Of a stretch of 64,000 bases of DNA, positions 54,309 to 64,000 are shown one piece after another; within the stretch, counting starts at the first letter, position 1; each line of letters opens with the position of its first letter. The stretch covers positions 95,935-159,934 of the forward strand of contig CAWHYZ010000027.1 of assembly GCA_963833605.1 (NCBI GenBank), given 5' to 3'. The notes under the pieces are model-generated. The model searched no databases. It was not told where the DNA came from and worked only from the letters and a program-made list of their open reading frames with translations. Position numbers and translations under genes: made by a program. The DNA comes from JAFAXD01 sp963833605 (GTDB lineage: Bacteria > Pseudomonadota > Alphaproteobacteria > Rhizobiales > Xanthobacteraceae).

Positions 54309-55646
54309 ATGGTAGGCAGGACGTTGGATTGGAAGAAGGAGCTTGGACGCTGGCTGAGGCCTTTTCTGGCTCGATTGGGTCACAAGGCGCGGCGACAAAT
54401 GTGTCCACTCTACGTGTCGGGGCTGATCGGTCCAGGCGACCGCAAGAGCATTCAGCCGATGGCGGAGCGACTTGCGCTAGGTGACTACGATCAATTGCAC
54501 CACTTTATTGCGGCCGGGATCTGGGATGCAACGCCTTTGGAAAGCGAACTGCTTGTGCAAGCGGATAAGCTCGTGGGCGGCAGCGATGCGGTGCTGGTGA
54601 TCGACGACACAGCGATACCCAAGAAAGGCACGCATTCGGTTGGTGTCGCTGCGCAATATGCTTCGGCACTGGGCAAGACCGCGAACTGCCAGACCCTGGT
54701 GTCGCTGACGCTGGCGCGAGGCGAAGTGCCGGTCATGCTGGCGTTGCGGTTGTTTCTTCCCGAGAGTTGGACGAGCAAGCGGGCTCGGTTGGAGCGAGCG
54801 GGTGTTCCGGCCGAATATCGAACGGCACGAACGAAACCGGAGATGGCTCTGGTGGAGATCGATCGCGCCATCGCGGCCGGTGTGCGCTTTGGCTGTGTGC
54901 TGGCGGATGCGGGCTATGGGATGGGTGCGCCGTTCCGCCAGGGGCTCACGGCTCGCAAACTTGCCTGGGCGGTCGGCATTCCGCGTCATCTCAAGGTTTA
55001 CCCTGCCGACGTGCAGCTCATCTGGCCCATTGCCGTTCGGGGCCGCCCCCGTCAGCGGCACGTTCCTGACATCCTATCGATACCGGCTGAAAATATGCTG
55101 GCCAACGCCAAATGGCGCACCATCAGTTGGCGCACCGGCACGAAAGGAAAGCTCAAGGCTCGGTTTGCAGCGGTCCGTGTTCGTACAGCCGACGGACCTC
55201 CTCAGCGGATCGGGGACAAGGGCCAGCAACATCTGCCAGGGCAGGAGGCCTGGCTCATCGGCGAACACAGGATGTCGGGAGAAAGGAAATACTATCTCGC
55301 CAACCTGCCGGCAAAGACCGACCTGCGCACCTTGGCGGCCACCATCAAGGCACGATGGATTTGCGAGCAGGCTCACCAGCAGCTGAAAGAAGAACTCGGT
55401 CTCGATCACTTCGAGGGACGATCCTGGCAAGGCCTTCACCGTCATGCGCTCATGACGATGATCGCGTATGCCTTCCTCCAGCATCGCCGGCTCGCAACAG
55501 CAAGGCGGGAAAAAAAGAATCGACGGGCCGCCGCCTCAGCCAACTCTGCCCGCCGTACGTCACGCCATCCTCGAACTCTTCGCTCGATTACCGCCGCAGC
55601 GATGCCCGCATTGTCGAAAATGGATTTGCAACGAGCAGCGGCGTGA
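54309..55646 (+). CDS. IS701-family transposase, C-terminus frameshifted
   Basis: 445 residues from ATG 54309, with GGAGG seven bases upstream. DDE-type motifs: Asp in AVLVIDDTAIPKKG, Asp in VLADAGYG and Glu in EQAHQQLKEELGLDHFEGRSW (Y/R-x-E-x6-K-x-LG). Near base 55500, in a stretch with seven A's, the frame slips: the other frame gives GGKKRIDGPPPQPTLPAVR ... CPHCRKW and ends at 55650, the normal tail. The catalytic core is intact. Confidence 0.88.
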   Translation: MVGRTLDWKKELGRWLRPFLARLGHKARRQMCPLYVSGLIGPGDRKSIQPMAERLALGDYDQLHHFIAAGIWDATPLESELLVQADKLVGGSDAVLVIDDTAIPKKGTHSVGVAAQYASALGKTANCQTLVSLTLARGEVPVMLALRLFLPESWTSKRARLERAGVPAEYRTARTKPEMALVEIDRAIAAGVRFGCVLADAGYGMGAPFRQGLTARKLAWAVGIPRHLKVYPADVQLIWPIAVRGRPRQRHVPDILSIPAENMLANAKWRTISWRTGTKGKLKARFAAVRVRTADGPPQRIGDKGQQHLPGQEAWLIGEHRMSGERKYYLANLPAKTDLRTLAATIKARWICEQAHQQLKEELGLDHFEGRSWQGLHRHALMTMIAYAFLQHRRLATARREKKNRRAAASANSARRTSRHPRTLRSITAAAMPALSKMDLQRAAA

Positions 55647-55671
55647 GTAAATCTGCCAAAGTAGTGCTAGA

Positions 55672-56076
55672 CTAGGGCGGGCGCGGCTCTAACGGCGAGT
55701 CTCTCTTTGGGTTTGCGCGAGCCCGAATATGGCGGAACTCCGACGGCCCCTTGAGAAGCCTGCGTTTCCGCCTTTCCTGTTCTTCACCCGACGCGGATTC
55801 GTCCCTCAGGCGATCGATCGTCTTGCCAGCCAACTCCGACGCTTTTGAAATATTTCTATTGCTCACCCGCACCACCGCGGCTGGATGCGCGTGGGGCCCG
55901 GCTGTTGTCTGGAGCCCGAGCTCGGCGAGGTGGCGGACGGCAGCCGGCCGCGAGGGCGGGACAGCCTGGCTCTGTCGCCATTCGTCGATCTTCGCGAGCA
56001 GATTGGGGAGGAGCCGCACGCCAACCAGCGTGCCCTTGCCCGTCGTAATCGGTCGTCCACGCTTTTGCTTCGGCAT
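55672..56076 (-). CDS. ribbon-helix-helix-like small DNA-binding protein
   Basis: 134 residues. GRPITTGKGTLVGVRLLPNLLAKIDEWRQSQ followed by RPAAVRHLAELGL has the strand-helix-helix pattern of RHH regulators, and the tail IDRLRDESASGEEQERRKRRLLKGPSEFR is common to a Bradyrhizobium family. It lies directly outside the IS701 right end, so its 3' flank was reset by the insertion. Target unknown. Confidence 0.75.
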   Translation of the reverse strand: MPKQKRGRPITTGKGTLVGVRLLPNLLAKIDEWRQSQAVPPSRPAAVRHLAELGLQTTAGPHAHPAAVVRVSNRNISKASELAGKTIDRLRDESASGEEQERRKRRLLKGPSEFRHIRARANPKRDSPLEPRPP

Positions 56077-56154
56077 CTGACCAGTTCCGTGTATTTTATG
56101 TTATCATAAAATGATGGATCGATCGCCGCAACGCAGAATCACCCCCGCCTAAGA

Positions 56155-56343
56155 TCATGATTTAAACCACAAGGTTTCGCGCTGAAAAGCGAAAAGCGCT
56201 TGCCACGTATTCAACCCAACGGGTGATTTGATTGACGGCTCCGCCTCACAGGCGCGAATGATCTCATCGGGCGCGCGCCAGAGCTTCCGGGTGATCGTCA
56301 ACTCATGGTCTTCGGCGAAGGTTGCCTCGATATGATCTGCCAC
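56155..56343 (-). CDS. small hypothetical protein
   Basis: 62 residues, MADHIEATFAEDHELTITRK..., with IRACEAEPSIKSPVGLNTWQ. No family recognised. The frame is protein-like. It lies downstream of the TRAP binding-protein gene, same strand, 97 bases apart. Confidence 0.45.
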   Translation of the reverse strand: MADHIEATFAEDHELTITRKLWRAPDEIIRACEAEPSIKSPVGLNTWQALFAFQRETLWFKS

Positions 56344-56440
56344 TTTTCCATTTCATATCGGAGATATTGCAAAGGCTGCACGCATCACGCGTTGATGGTG
56401 CTGGGCTGGAACAGGGCCGTCTCCGTGTGTGTTTGCCAGT

Positions 56441-57529
<1,089 letters not shown>

Positions 57530-57592
57530 TCAGACCTCCCACAAGGAGTGCAACGCTAACCGAAGCAGTAGCACGCCCATTCGATGGTCGCC

Positions 57593-58519
57593 TCAAATAG
57601 CATACCACGGACAACGACCGATTAAACGGATTGGTATATGATATGGGAAAAGTGGCACAGGCTGTAGCTTGAGTTGCAGAATTGTGGTGTGGTAAGGGGT
57701 TTCGGTGCGTTGGCACACTTGGTAGGAACGCCTTGAACGCACGTAGGCCATCTCGATCGGATTGAGGTCTGGCGAATAGGGCGGCAGATAGCGCAGCATT
57801 GCGCCACGCCTTCTATCGCGCGCGTACCGTCGATTGTGTGCGGAACGTTATCCATGACGACGATGTCCCGCGTTTGAGGGTAGGCACCAGACACTGCTCG
57901 ATATAAGCAAGAAACGCCTCTCCGTTCATTGCCCTTGATCATCATCGGCGCGCTCATCCGGTCGCAGCGTAGCGCTGCAACGAACGTCAATGTCTTCCAG
58001 GCAGCGAACGGCGCGCGCCGATCACCGCTCCCTCTTGGACGCGGCCACAGAGGCGCGTCATGTTTGTGTTCACGATGTCTCGTCGATGAAGACAAGACGC
58101 GACGAATCAAGCAGCCCTTGCTCGCGTATCCAGCGCCTGCGGGCGCGGGCCACGTCCGTACGCTCTGCTCGCTGGCGTGAGACTTTTTTTGAATGTGATG
58201 CCGTGGCGCTCCAGAAAGCGAAACAGCGCCGTGCGGCTTCCAGGATCCGACGCTGTGCATCGCCGCGACAATCTCGTCGAGCGTCCGGTCGCGCTGGTCC
58301 TCGACCAACGCGATAATCTCCTCGGCGTAATCCTCCAACGGCGACCGGCTCCCGCCACGGGCTTGGCCTCAACCGTCCCCGTCTCCCGCCACGCCTGATG
58401 CCATCGCACCGCCGAGCTGACGCCGACGCCAAAGCGTTCCGCTGCCTCGGATCGGTCGCTCCCTCGTTCACGGCCTCAACCACGCGCTCGCGCAAATCCG
58501 ACGAATACGGCCTGGCCAT
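57593..58519 (-). pseudogene. IS630-family transposase, several frame breaks
   Basis: ATG 58519 gives MARPYSSDLRERVVEAVNEGAT, the IS630 opening. Pieces in three frames follow: RWHQAWRETGTVEAKP, FLERHGITFKKSL, RWIREQGLLDSSRLVFIDETS (Asp), DIVVMDNVPHT (Asp) and YLPPYSPDLNPIEMAY (Glu). All DDE parts are there but at least four shifts are needed to join them. A decayed element; ends not determined. Confidence 0.82.
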
Positions 58520-58796
58520 GGGCACCCCCAGAAGGCGAATCACGCCCGACCCCCTCCGCCGCTTGGGAATCCCACAGCAACGGAAACGCTAGTTCGTGGC
58601 GAGAAGATAGCTTGATCCCAAGTCTGCACTGCGCGCTCGTCGTTCCGCGGCTGATTTCTATCGTTCTTGGTGTAAGAGGTAGTCACGCGCGTATCCAAGC
58701 TATTTTGCGGATACACGCATGTTTCGTGCTCTCCTCAGACAAGCACCATCTTGGAAGACCGCAGCGAAGTCTTCACCGGTCGGTTGTTGTTGCCCC

Positions 58797-59666
58797 TTAA
58801 AGACCGGACATGTTTTCCCGGTTTGAGCGCGATGCGATGAACTCGCGCGGAGAACGATATCCGAGAGCTCGGTGCGGGTGAACTGTGTTGTAATGTTCGA
58901 ACCAGTGCGGCAACGAGCGCATCACCGTTTCAGCATTGGGCGAAGGCGAGACGCGGGCGTAGTCTCGCTTGATTGTGCGCACGAAGGCTTCCGCCATTCC
59001 ATTTGATTGCGGGCTCTCCACTGGCGTAGTTCGGGGTTCGAAGCCGATCTCTCGCGCAAAGCGCTTGGTCTCATGCGCGATGTAACCGGAGCCGTTGTCG
59101 GTCAACCATTCGATGGTCTCTGGCAACCGGTTGACCGGTCCGAAGCGATAATCCACTGCTGTGACCATGAGATCGCGCACGTCCTCGCTTTTGATCCCCT
59201 CGGTGGTGGCGACAAAACCCATGGCCTCGCGGTCGCAGCAGTCGAGCGCGAATGCGACCCGGACCTTCTCGCCGTTGTCGCAGGGCAGTTCGAAGCCGTC
59301 CGAGCACCAACGCAAGTTGGAACGGTCAACGGCGATGCGACCATTGTGACGACGCTTGTCGCTGCCGCCCGCGTGGCGGTTGAGCAGTAGGCCGTGGGCC
59401 TTCATGATCCGATAGATGCGTTTGTGATTGGGAGGTGGGAGCCTTTGGGCCCAGGCCGCGCGCCGCAAGACAGCCCAGACCCGGCGATAGCCATAGGTTG
59501 GCGTCTCACCAATCACCGCTTTGATCTCGGCAACCAGATCGGCGTCGGGCTGAGGTGGCCGTCCAAGAGGCTTGGCGATGGGCGCTTTGATCTGGACCGC
59601 GATGTTCGAGCGCGCCAAGTCGAGTGCGTCGCAGACCGTCTTCATCGCAAACCGTCCCTGGGCCAC
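58797..59666 (-). CDS. IS3 (IS2-type) transposase OrfB
   Basis: 289 residues. DDE set: Asp in LRWCSDGFELPCDNGE, Asp in IEWLTDNGSGYIAHET and Glu in QSNGMAEAFVRTIKRDY, then YNTVHPHRALGYRSP. Normally made as an OrfAB fusion through a -1 shift on A AAA AAC (complement of 59687-59693). The frame is intact. Confidence 0.92.
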   Translation of the reverse strand: MAQGRFAMKTVCDALDLARSNIAVQIKAPIAKPLGRPPQPDADLVAEIKAVIGETPTYGYRRVWAVLRRAAWAQRLPPPNHKRIYRIMKAHGLLLNRHAGGSDKRRHNGRIAVDRSNLRWCSDGFELPCDNGEKVRVAFALDCCDREAMGFVATTEGIKSEDVRDLMVTAVDYRFGPVNRLPETIEWLTDNGSGYIAHETKRFAREIGFEPRTTPVESPQSNGMAEAFVRTIKRDYARVSPSPNAETVMRSLPHWFEHYNTVHPHRALGYRSPREFIASRSNRENMSGL

Positions 59667-60040
59667 GACAGCGACCGCAACAGGTGTTTTTTTGAGCCCG
59701 CGGCGACTTCAAGAGCCTCCTTGAGGATCTCGGCCTCCAGCGTCTTCTTGCCGAGCAGCCGCTGCAGTTCGCGGACCTGGCTCTGCAGCGAACGGTACTC
59801 AGACGCGGGCACCACGGCCTCTTCGGATTGCGTCGCCGTCAAAGCGCCCTGTGACGCCAGCCGCCGCCAAAGGAACAACTGGTTTGGCGCGATGCCGTGG
59901 CGGCGGGCCACCAGACTGACCGTGACGCCCGGCTCATAGGTCTCGCCCACGATCGCCAACTTCTCCGCCGGTGTCCTGCGCCGGCGGCGCTCAGGCCCGC
60001 TCAGGACCTCACTCTTCGGGATGTTACCAGTCATAGTCAC
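59642..60040 (-). CDS. IS3 (IS2-type) transposase OrfA
   Basis: 132 residues with a helix-turn-helix (RRRTPAEKLAIVGETYEPGVTVSLVARRHGIAPNQLFLWRRL) and a coiled coil (YRSLQSQVRELQRLLGKKTLEAEILKEALEVA). It overlaps OrfB by 25 bases; the run of A's near its end is the likely programmed frameshift site. Confidence 0.92.
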   Translation of the reverse strand: MTMTGNIPKSEVLSGPERRRRRTPAEKLAIVGETYEPGVTVSLVARRHGIAPNQLFLWRRLASQGALTATQSEEAVVPASEYRSLQSQVRELQRLLGKKTLEAEILKEALEVAAGSKKHLLRSLSWPRDGLR

Positions 60041-60120
60041 GACATTACTCCTACCTCTTATCGAAGTGGGAGAACGTGTCCGGTTAATTAGGGGGCCGCT
60101 TCAGTCTTCACCGGTCGGTT

Positions 60121-60645
60121 AAGCCGCCGGGTGCGAACTGTGGTTCTATCCGACAATCGGCGGGCCGCGATCGCGGCCGTGCTGCCGTGGTTGAGCCTCT
60201 CCTGAAATGGGCACTGCGGCCGATGGAGCGCGGCAGGTAGCCTCCATGTATGGCTAACGGCGAAATTGACTGCGCCTGGGAAGCAGCGACGACCCCGGCA
60301 CGTCGCTTCGGAGGGTCCGACCGGGGCCATCGTGCCGCTGGAGGGTGAACCCCAGACGACGCCGACCAGCGGTGCAAAATCCAGACCGATTTGCGGGAAT
60401 GATTTTCGCCAACAGGCGAGGACGGCGGGCAAATCGGCGATCGATCAGGTTGCTGCTCCGTCGCCCGCAGATACTGTCGCCCGTTTTCCCATCAACGTGC
60501 GGGGGATTTTGTCTGTTTTGCGCGCAGTTCGGGACGGTTCTCCACCTTCGGCGCTCTAAAATTCGACGGGGGAAATTTCCCGGGCGCGCGAACTCCAACC
60601 CGTTCGGCACGTTACTCCCCATCGCAAAAACCGGCAGGAGCCGCC
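60121..60645. other. gene-poor stretch between two IS elements
   Basis: About 525 bases. Several ORFs of 80-120 codons exist on both strands but none looks like protein, and none has a good start. It may hold remnants of a gene broken by the insertions. Confidence 0.4.
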
Positions 60646-60942
60646 ATGACAGAAAATCGCGATATGCGTCCTAAGGAAGCGGCCGTCATGCCAATGAGCG
60701 ACGTTGCGCACGCCCCGTTCATTTTTTATGAGAGCGCTCCGGCGTTCGGGGCTGTGAATGCGGTCATCGGTGTCACGTTGGCGGCTCACCGAACCCTCGT
60801 TCGACCGGACGGCACCATCGCCAACGATCAAGTGGTAGTCGCATATCTGCAGGGATCCGTTCAGGCTGCTCGTAGCCTGCGGGACGCACTTAATGGTGCG
60901 TTGTTACTGGCTGCGCCGGCGGGTGAGGGCAAGTCGAACTGA
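60646..60942 (+). CDS. conserved hypothetical protein
   Basis: 98 residues: FIFYESAPAFGAVNAVIGVTLA, then LVRPDGTIANDQVVVAYLQGSVQAARSLRDALNGALLLAAP. CAGGAG gives a ribosome site before ATG 60646. Similar short proteins occur in Bradyrhizobium; role unknown. Its stop lies seven bases before the second IS3 copy. Confidence 0.6.
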   Translation: MTENRDMRPKEAAVMPMSDVAHAPFIFYESAPAFGAVNAVIGVTLAAHRTLVRPDGTIANDQVVVAYLQGSVQAARSLRDALNGALLLAAPAGEGKSN

Positions 60943-61035
60943 ATTAGGTGTCCGCCGTCAGCACTCATGAGACAGATTGGGTGGGTTGAGGAAGGGAGGA
61001 TTTCTGGCTCATCGTAGCTATCTCAAGGAGCGAAG

Positions 61036-61410
61036 ATGAGACAGAAATCCGTGCCGGCGAAAGAACCGGCGACACAAGTCGTGAAGAACATCCGTCGCGC
61101 GACGCGGCGACACTTTTCGGCGGAAGACAAGATCCGCATTGTGCTGGAAGGCCTGCGCGGCGAGGACAGTATCGCGGAGCTTTGCCGGCGCGAGGGGATT
61201 GTCCAGAACCTTTATTACCGCTGGTCGAAAGACTTTCTCGAGGCGGGGAAGAAACGCCTGGCTGGCGATACGGCCCGGGCCGCAACGTCGGACGAGGTCA
61301 AGGACCTGCGTCGCGAGGCCAGCGCGCTGAAAGAGGTCGTGGCCGAGCTGACCCTTGAAAATCGTCTGCTCAAAAAAAGCGTGACGGCGGATGGGGAGGA
61401 CGCCGCATGA
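61036..61410 (+). CDS. IS3 transposase OrfA, copy 2
   Basis: 124 residues, same protein as at 49774 with only silent differences noticed. Stop overlaps the OrfB start at 61407. Confidence 0.92.
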   Translation: MRQKSVPAKEPATQVVKNIRRATRRHFSAEDKIRIVLEGLRGEDSIAELCRREGIVQNLYYRWSKDFLEAGKKRLAGDTARAATSDEVKDLRREASALKEVVAELTLENRLLKKSVTADGEDAA

Positions 61411-62385
61411 GGTACCCCGCCTCTGAGAAGCTTGAGATCATCCGGCTGGTCGAGGAGTCGGCCTTGCCGGTGCGGCGTACGCTGGACAAGATCGGCATTC
61501 CTCCCGCCACCTTCTATCGCTGGTACGATCTGTACCAGGCGGGTGGGCTGGAAGCCTTGAACGACCAACGTCCCAAGCCGGATCGCGTCTGGAACCGCAT
61601 TCCCGACGATGTTCGCGAGCGCATCATCAGGCTGGCGCTGGATGAGCCCGCGTTGTCGCCGAGGGAATTGGCGGTGCGGTTCACCGACACCAAAGGCTAT
61701 TTTGTCTCGGAGGCGTCGGTCTATCGGCTCCTCAAGGCCCACGATCTGATCGCTAGCCCAGCCTTCATCGTGATGAAGGCCGCGGACGAGTTCAAGGATA
61801 AGACGACGGCACCAAACCAGCTCTGGCAGACCGACTTCACCTATCTCAAGGTCATCGGCTGGGGATGGTTCTACCTGTCGACGGTGCTCGACGACTTCTC
61901 CCGCTACATCATCGCCTGGAAGCTGTGCACGACGATGAAGGCCGAGGACGTCACCGCCACGCTCGAAATGGCGCTGGATGCTGCGGGGCTCGACAAAGCC
62001 AGGGTCCTGCATCGGCCAAGGCTGCTGTCAGACAACGGCTCCTCATACATCTCGGACGACCTGGCCAAATGGCTAAGGGTCACGACATGGACCATGTCCG
62101 TGGGGCTCCTACCACCCGATGACCCAGGGCAAGATCGAGCGCTGGCACCAGACCCTGAAGAACCGCATCCTGCTCGAGAACTACTACCTGCCAGGCGACC
62201 TGCAAGCCCAGATCGAGGCCTTCGTGGCCGACTACAACCATCACCGCTACCACGAGAGCATCGGTAATCTAACGCCGGCCGACGTCTACTTCGGACGCGG
62301 CCAAACCATCCTGCTGCAGAGAGAAAGGATCAAACGCCAAACCATCGCCCAACGCCGCTTGCAGCACCAACGAAAAGCAGCGTAA
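61407..62385 (+). pseudogene. IS3 transposase OrfB, copy 2, one frame break
   Basis: The N-terminal frame is intact here (RLVEESALPVRRTLDKIGIPPATFYRWYDLYQ), unlike copy 1. QTDFTYLKV and LLSDNGSSYI supply two Asp. The frame breaks between 62070 and 62120 and resumes with MTQGKIERWHQTLKN, holding the Glu, to 62385. The same stretch is damaged in copy 1 in another way. Confidence 0.87.
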
Positions 62386-62632
62386 CGTCATCAACCAACG
62401 AGCCAGAGCCTCCCTTGATTAGCACTGCTCGCTGTCTCAAAAACTCTGATGACGGACAGTCATTACAATCTACTGGCTTGGAGTGGCAATTTTGCGATGG
62501 CGCAAGGAAATACCTCTGCGTCCTATCCGCTGTCCGAACACCGGGCGGCGCGCGCTCGTACTCTGTTGGGTTGAGAGGCAAATTCCGCTTTGCCACCATT
62601 GCTTGCCGGTGAGGCTCGTCAACCCGCGCGGT

Positions 62633-62836
62633 TCAAATCGGCTGATAGTCGGACGCCCGTGGGGTTGACGGCTCGCGGAAACGCGAGTCCGGTTCTCTTC
62701 CAGGCATCCTGCGGCTTTTGCGCCTTGGCTTACCTTTTGGTTCCGGGTCGGAACCGTAGGCCACCACCAGCCGCGGCATTACCACCAGCGGCTTTGCGAC
62801 CAGTAGTGACGATCCGAGCCCAATGATATCGATCAT
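62633..62836 (-). CDS. small hypothetical protein
   Basis: 67 residues from ATG 62836, which has an excellent ribosome site (CGGAGG, spacing six). Short hydrophobic start (MIDIIGLGSSLLVAKPLVVMPRL without the charge pattern of a signal), then a very basic, proline-rich tail (EPKGKPRRKSRRMPGREPDS). No family recognised. The ribosome site is the main argument. Confidence 0.45.
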   Translation of the reverse strand: MIDIIGLGSSLLVAKPLVVMPRLVVAYGSDPEPKGKPRRKSRRMPGREPDSRFREPSTPRASDYQPI

Positions 62837-62907
62837 GAAAACCTCCGACATGTTGGCGATGGACCGTCGTGAGGGTGCTTTACTTAGCAAATTTTCCACC
62901 CGCGAAG

Positions 62908-63130
62908 CTAGCGCCAGTGCCTGCTGGTCAGGCTTTCTGTCGGCGGCACTTTCCTGGTCGGGCGAGCGCCAGGCGCCGATCTTGCCGCAGCTCGTGATGC
63001 TATCCGCTGCGCGAACCAGGGCACCGGTAGGTCGTCGGCATAACCGTCCACATCGAGCCTGACTTCGTGTCGATAGATCCGGCACGGCACATTTGGCCCC
63101 GAGTTCGTGCGTGTTGCCGAGTGTTTCCAT
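62908..63130 (-). pseudogene. small Cys-motif hypothetical protein, two frame breaks
   Basis: ATG 63130 gives METLGNTH; after dropping one base of GAGTTC at 63101-63106 the frame runs D-S-G-P-N-V-P and CRIYRHEVRLDVDGYADDLPVPWFAQRI. Near 63003 another shift puts SCGKIGA in a different frame before VPPTESLTSRHWR and the stop at 62908. Joined, it resembles a rhizobial family with two Cys pairs around an HEV-x-NVD core and an ESLTGRQWR-like end. Likely a small zinc-ribbon protein. Confidence 0.55.
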
Positions 63131-63542
63131 GGTGCAATGGTGTTGCAGCGATTTTTGTGTGTGGGCGCCTTAACCTTACCGGAACGACCCTCCGGAATCA
63201 CGCTGATGTCAAATTCCATAAACCAGCGCCGCATCGCGGCGTGAGGCGGCTGATCGAGATTCAGAATGACGGCCACGCGGTTCCCTTGGGGCGCCACCTC
63301 CTTGAGCACCCACCGAGCGACACAACAGCGACAGGATCAGGCTACTGTTTTCAGCCATTCGCACACGTGTCACAATAGACCGGCCAGGAAAATAGGGCTC
63401 GCATGTTTGTGACGGAAGCAGACGCCGCGGCGATGTACGCCAGGGCATGCCGTAGTCTGGTACGGGCCAAAGGCAATATCGGTCGCGAAATCCAGGGTAC
63501 GAGCGCTGCGGACAAAGGGCGACGACAAAGGCGTCAATTGAA

Positions 63543-64000
63543 ATGACTGCGAGAGCGATCTTGCCGTGTCTTGCCATGGCCATGCTGTCCCTTACCGCCC
63601 ATGCCGGAGACAGCTTCAACGTCACACGGGCTCAAGTTTACGACAAATTTTTCTTCCCCTCAGACGTGCCGGCGAATTATCTCGACACTCCGACCGCCGT
63701 TAAGCTCCCCAAGACAAGAGCCTTCAAAACTGTGATTCCAGGCCTGCTCTATCGCGGCGGCGGTGCGGGCGGGAGAGTGCCTCTGACTTAAGAAGCCCTG
63801 AAAGGCTTGTGTGAAGCGGGATTCAGTCTCGCCGTCTATGGCTACACCGAAGGTTTTCGCGGCACTCAACAAATTCAATGTACCAACAGCATTTCGGGCC
63901 AGCAGAACACGCTCGCTTACATTGCCGGCGAGGCTTCCGAGCTCGCGTTCGAACAAGACGTTATGAACCGGATCCACACGGTGGTCGCGAGCCCGAATGC
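63543..64000 (+). pseudogene. secreted protein with in-frame stop, 3' end outside window
   Basis: Signal peptide MTARAILPCLAMAMLSLTAHA, then FFFPSDVPANYLDTPTAVKLPKT and VIPGLLYRGGGAGGRVPLT. TAA at 63789-63791 stops it, yet the same frame goes on to the window end: EALKGLCEAGFSLAVYGYTEG, GQQNTLAYIAGEASELAF. The continuation resembles the early part of a phosphatase-like secreted family (GLxRGG, then VYGYTEGF), from memory. One substitution would restore it. Confidence 0.55.

Larger units (their letters stand above)
51687..55666 (+). mobile_element. IS701-family element, split by an IS91 element
   Basis: Terminal inverted repeats CACTACTTTGGCAGATT at 51687-51703 and its complement ending at 55666, flanked by CTAG at 51683-51686 and 55667-55670. 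CTAG fits the YTAR target duplication of IS701. Without the nested insert (51724-54245) the element is about 1,458 bp, normal for the family. The transposase is at 54309. Confidence 0.82.
58792..60096 (-). mobile_element. IS3-family element of the IS2 type
   Basis: About 1.3 kb with imperfect terminal repeats: low end gccccttaaagaccggaca, high end (complement) gccccctaattaaccggaca, each followed by a similar gtt-tctccc stretch. OrfA and OrfB on the minus strand with an A7 slippery site. An 18-bp direct repeat, agtcttcaccggtcggtt, lies six bases outside both ends (58768-58785 and 60103-60120). Confidence 0.82.
60949..62461 (+). mobile_element. IS3-family element, copy 2
   Basis: Same ends as copy 1 (TGTCCGCCGTCAG ... 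gacggacagtc) and nearly the same sequence. Flanks are gaattagg and attacaat, so there is no clean target repeat; rearrangement or mutation after insertion is possible. Same orientation as copy 1, 9.7 kb apart. Confidence 0.88.

Noticed and set aside
60266..60559. 97-codon ORF between the IS2-type element and the hypothetical gene
   Set aside because: Composition is not protein-like and there is no start signal; kept as a non-coding stretch.

Overview
The window is high-GC DNA (low sixties percent by eye) with the gene style of an alphaproteobacterium of the order Hyphomicrobiales, near Bradyrhizobium, Rhodoplanes or Pseudolabrys. The signs are many solute-binding-protein transporters (ABC, TRAP-DctP, TRAP-TAXI), CaiB-type CoA transferase, MetE-like proteins, small rhizobial hypothetical families, a FixK/FNR-type box, and IS3, IS91, IS701 and IS630 elements. 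Lineage is inferred from protein style; there is no rRNA gene to confirm it.

Layout. 0-1.8 kb: 3' part of tgt, then a ceramidase-family gene with one frameshift. 1.7-15 kb: a catabolic island. A leftward run (9952 to 1748) encodes a DHDPS-like protein, ABC permease and ATPase, a Gfo/Idh/MocA dehydrogenase, a DUF993 protein, a sugar-isomerase-like TIM barrel, an FAD oxidoreductase and an isochorismatase-like hydrolase. The matching binding protein (10880) is divergent from a TetR regulator (10737). A third transcription unit pair follows (epimerase plus GNAT leftward, MetE-like protein rightward). Three copies of a 16-bp palindrome, GTAAC-N6-GTTAC, sit at exactly these three promoter regions, so I read the whole island as one TetR regulon for uptake and breakdown of an unidentified carbohydrate-like or N-containing compound.

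15-33 kb: mixed genes, including a DUF4403 protein, a PAS-GGDEF diguanylate cyclase, a VOC protein behind tandem FNR/FixK-type boxes, two flavin monooxygenases, a 969-residue GH5 glycosidase fused to a long strand-loop-strand repeat domain, an MhqD/MhqO-like quinone-detoxification pair, and an AHL-lactonase-like metallohydrolase. 33-49 kb: transporter-rich metabolism. It holds two DctPQM TRAP systems, a PhnCDEE-type ABC transporter without C-P lyase genes, a second MetE-like protein, a CoA transferase with a ThDP lyase, and a two-domain DsbA/HCCA-isomerase-like protein.

49.4-62.5 kb: a mobile-element pile-up. An IS3 element interrupts a TAXI-family TRAP binding-protein gene. An IS701 element is split by an IS91 element carrying its own tyrosine recombinase. 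A decayed IS630, an IS2-type IS3 element and a second copy of the first IS3 follow. 62.5-64 kb: small and broken hypothetical genes; the last runs off the window and has an in-frame stop.

Many genes carry a single-base break. Five of these breaks are the same change: GAGTTC where the frame needs GAGTC, a GANTC (CcrM) site. This looks more like a systematic read error at a methylated motif than real gene decay, so most broken genes here may be intact in the organism.
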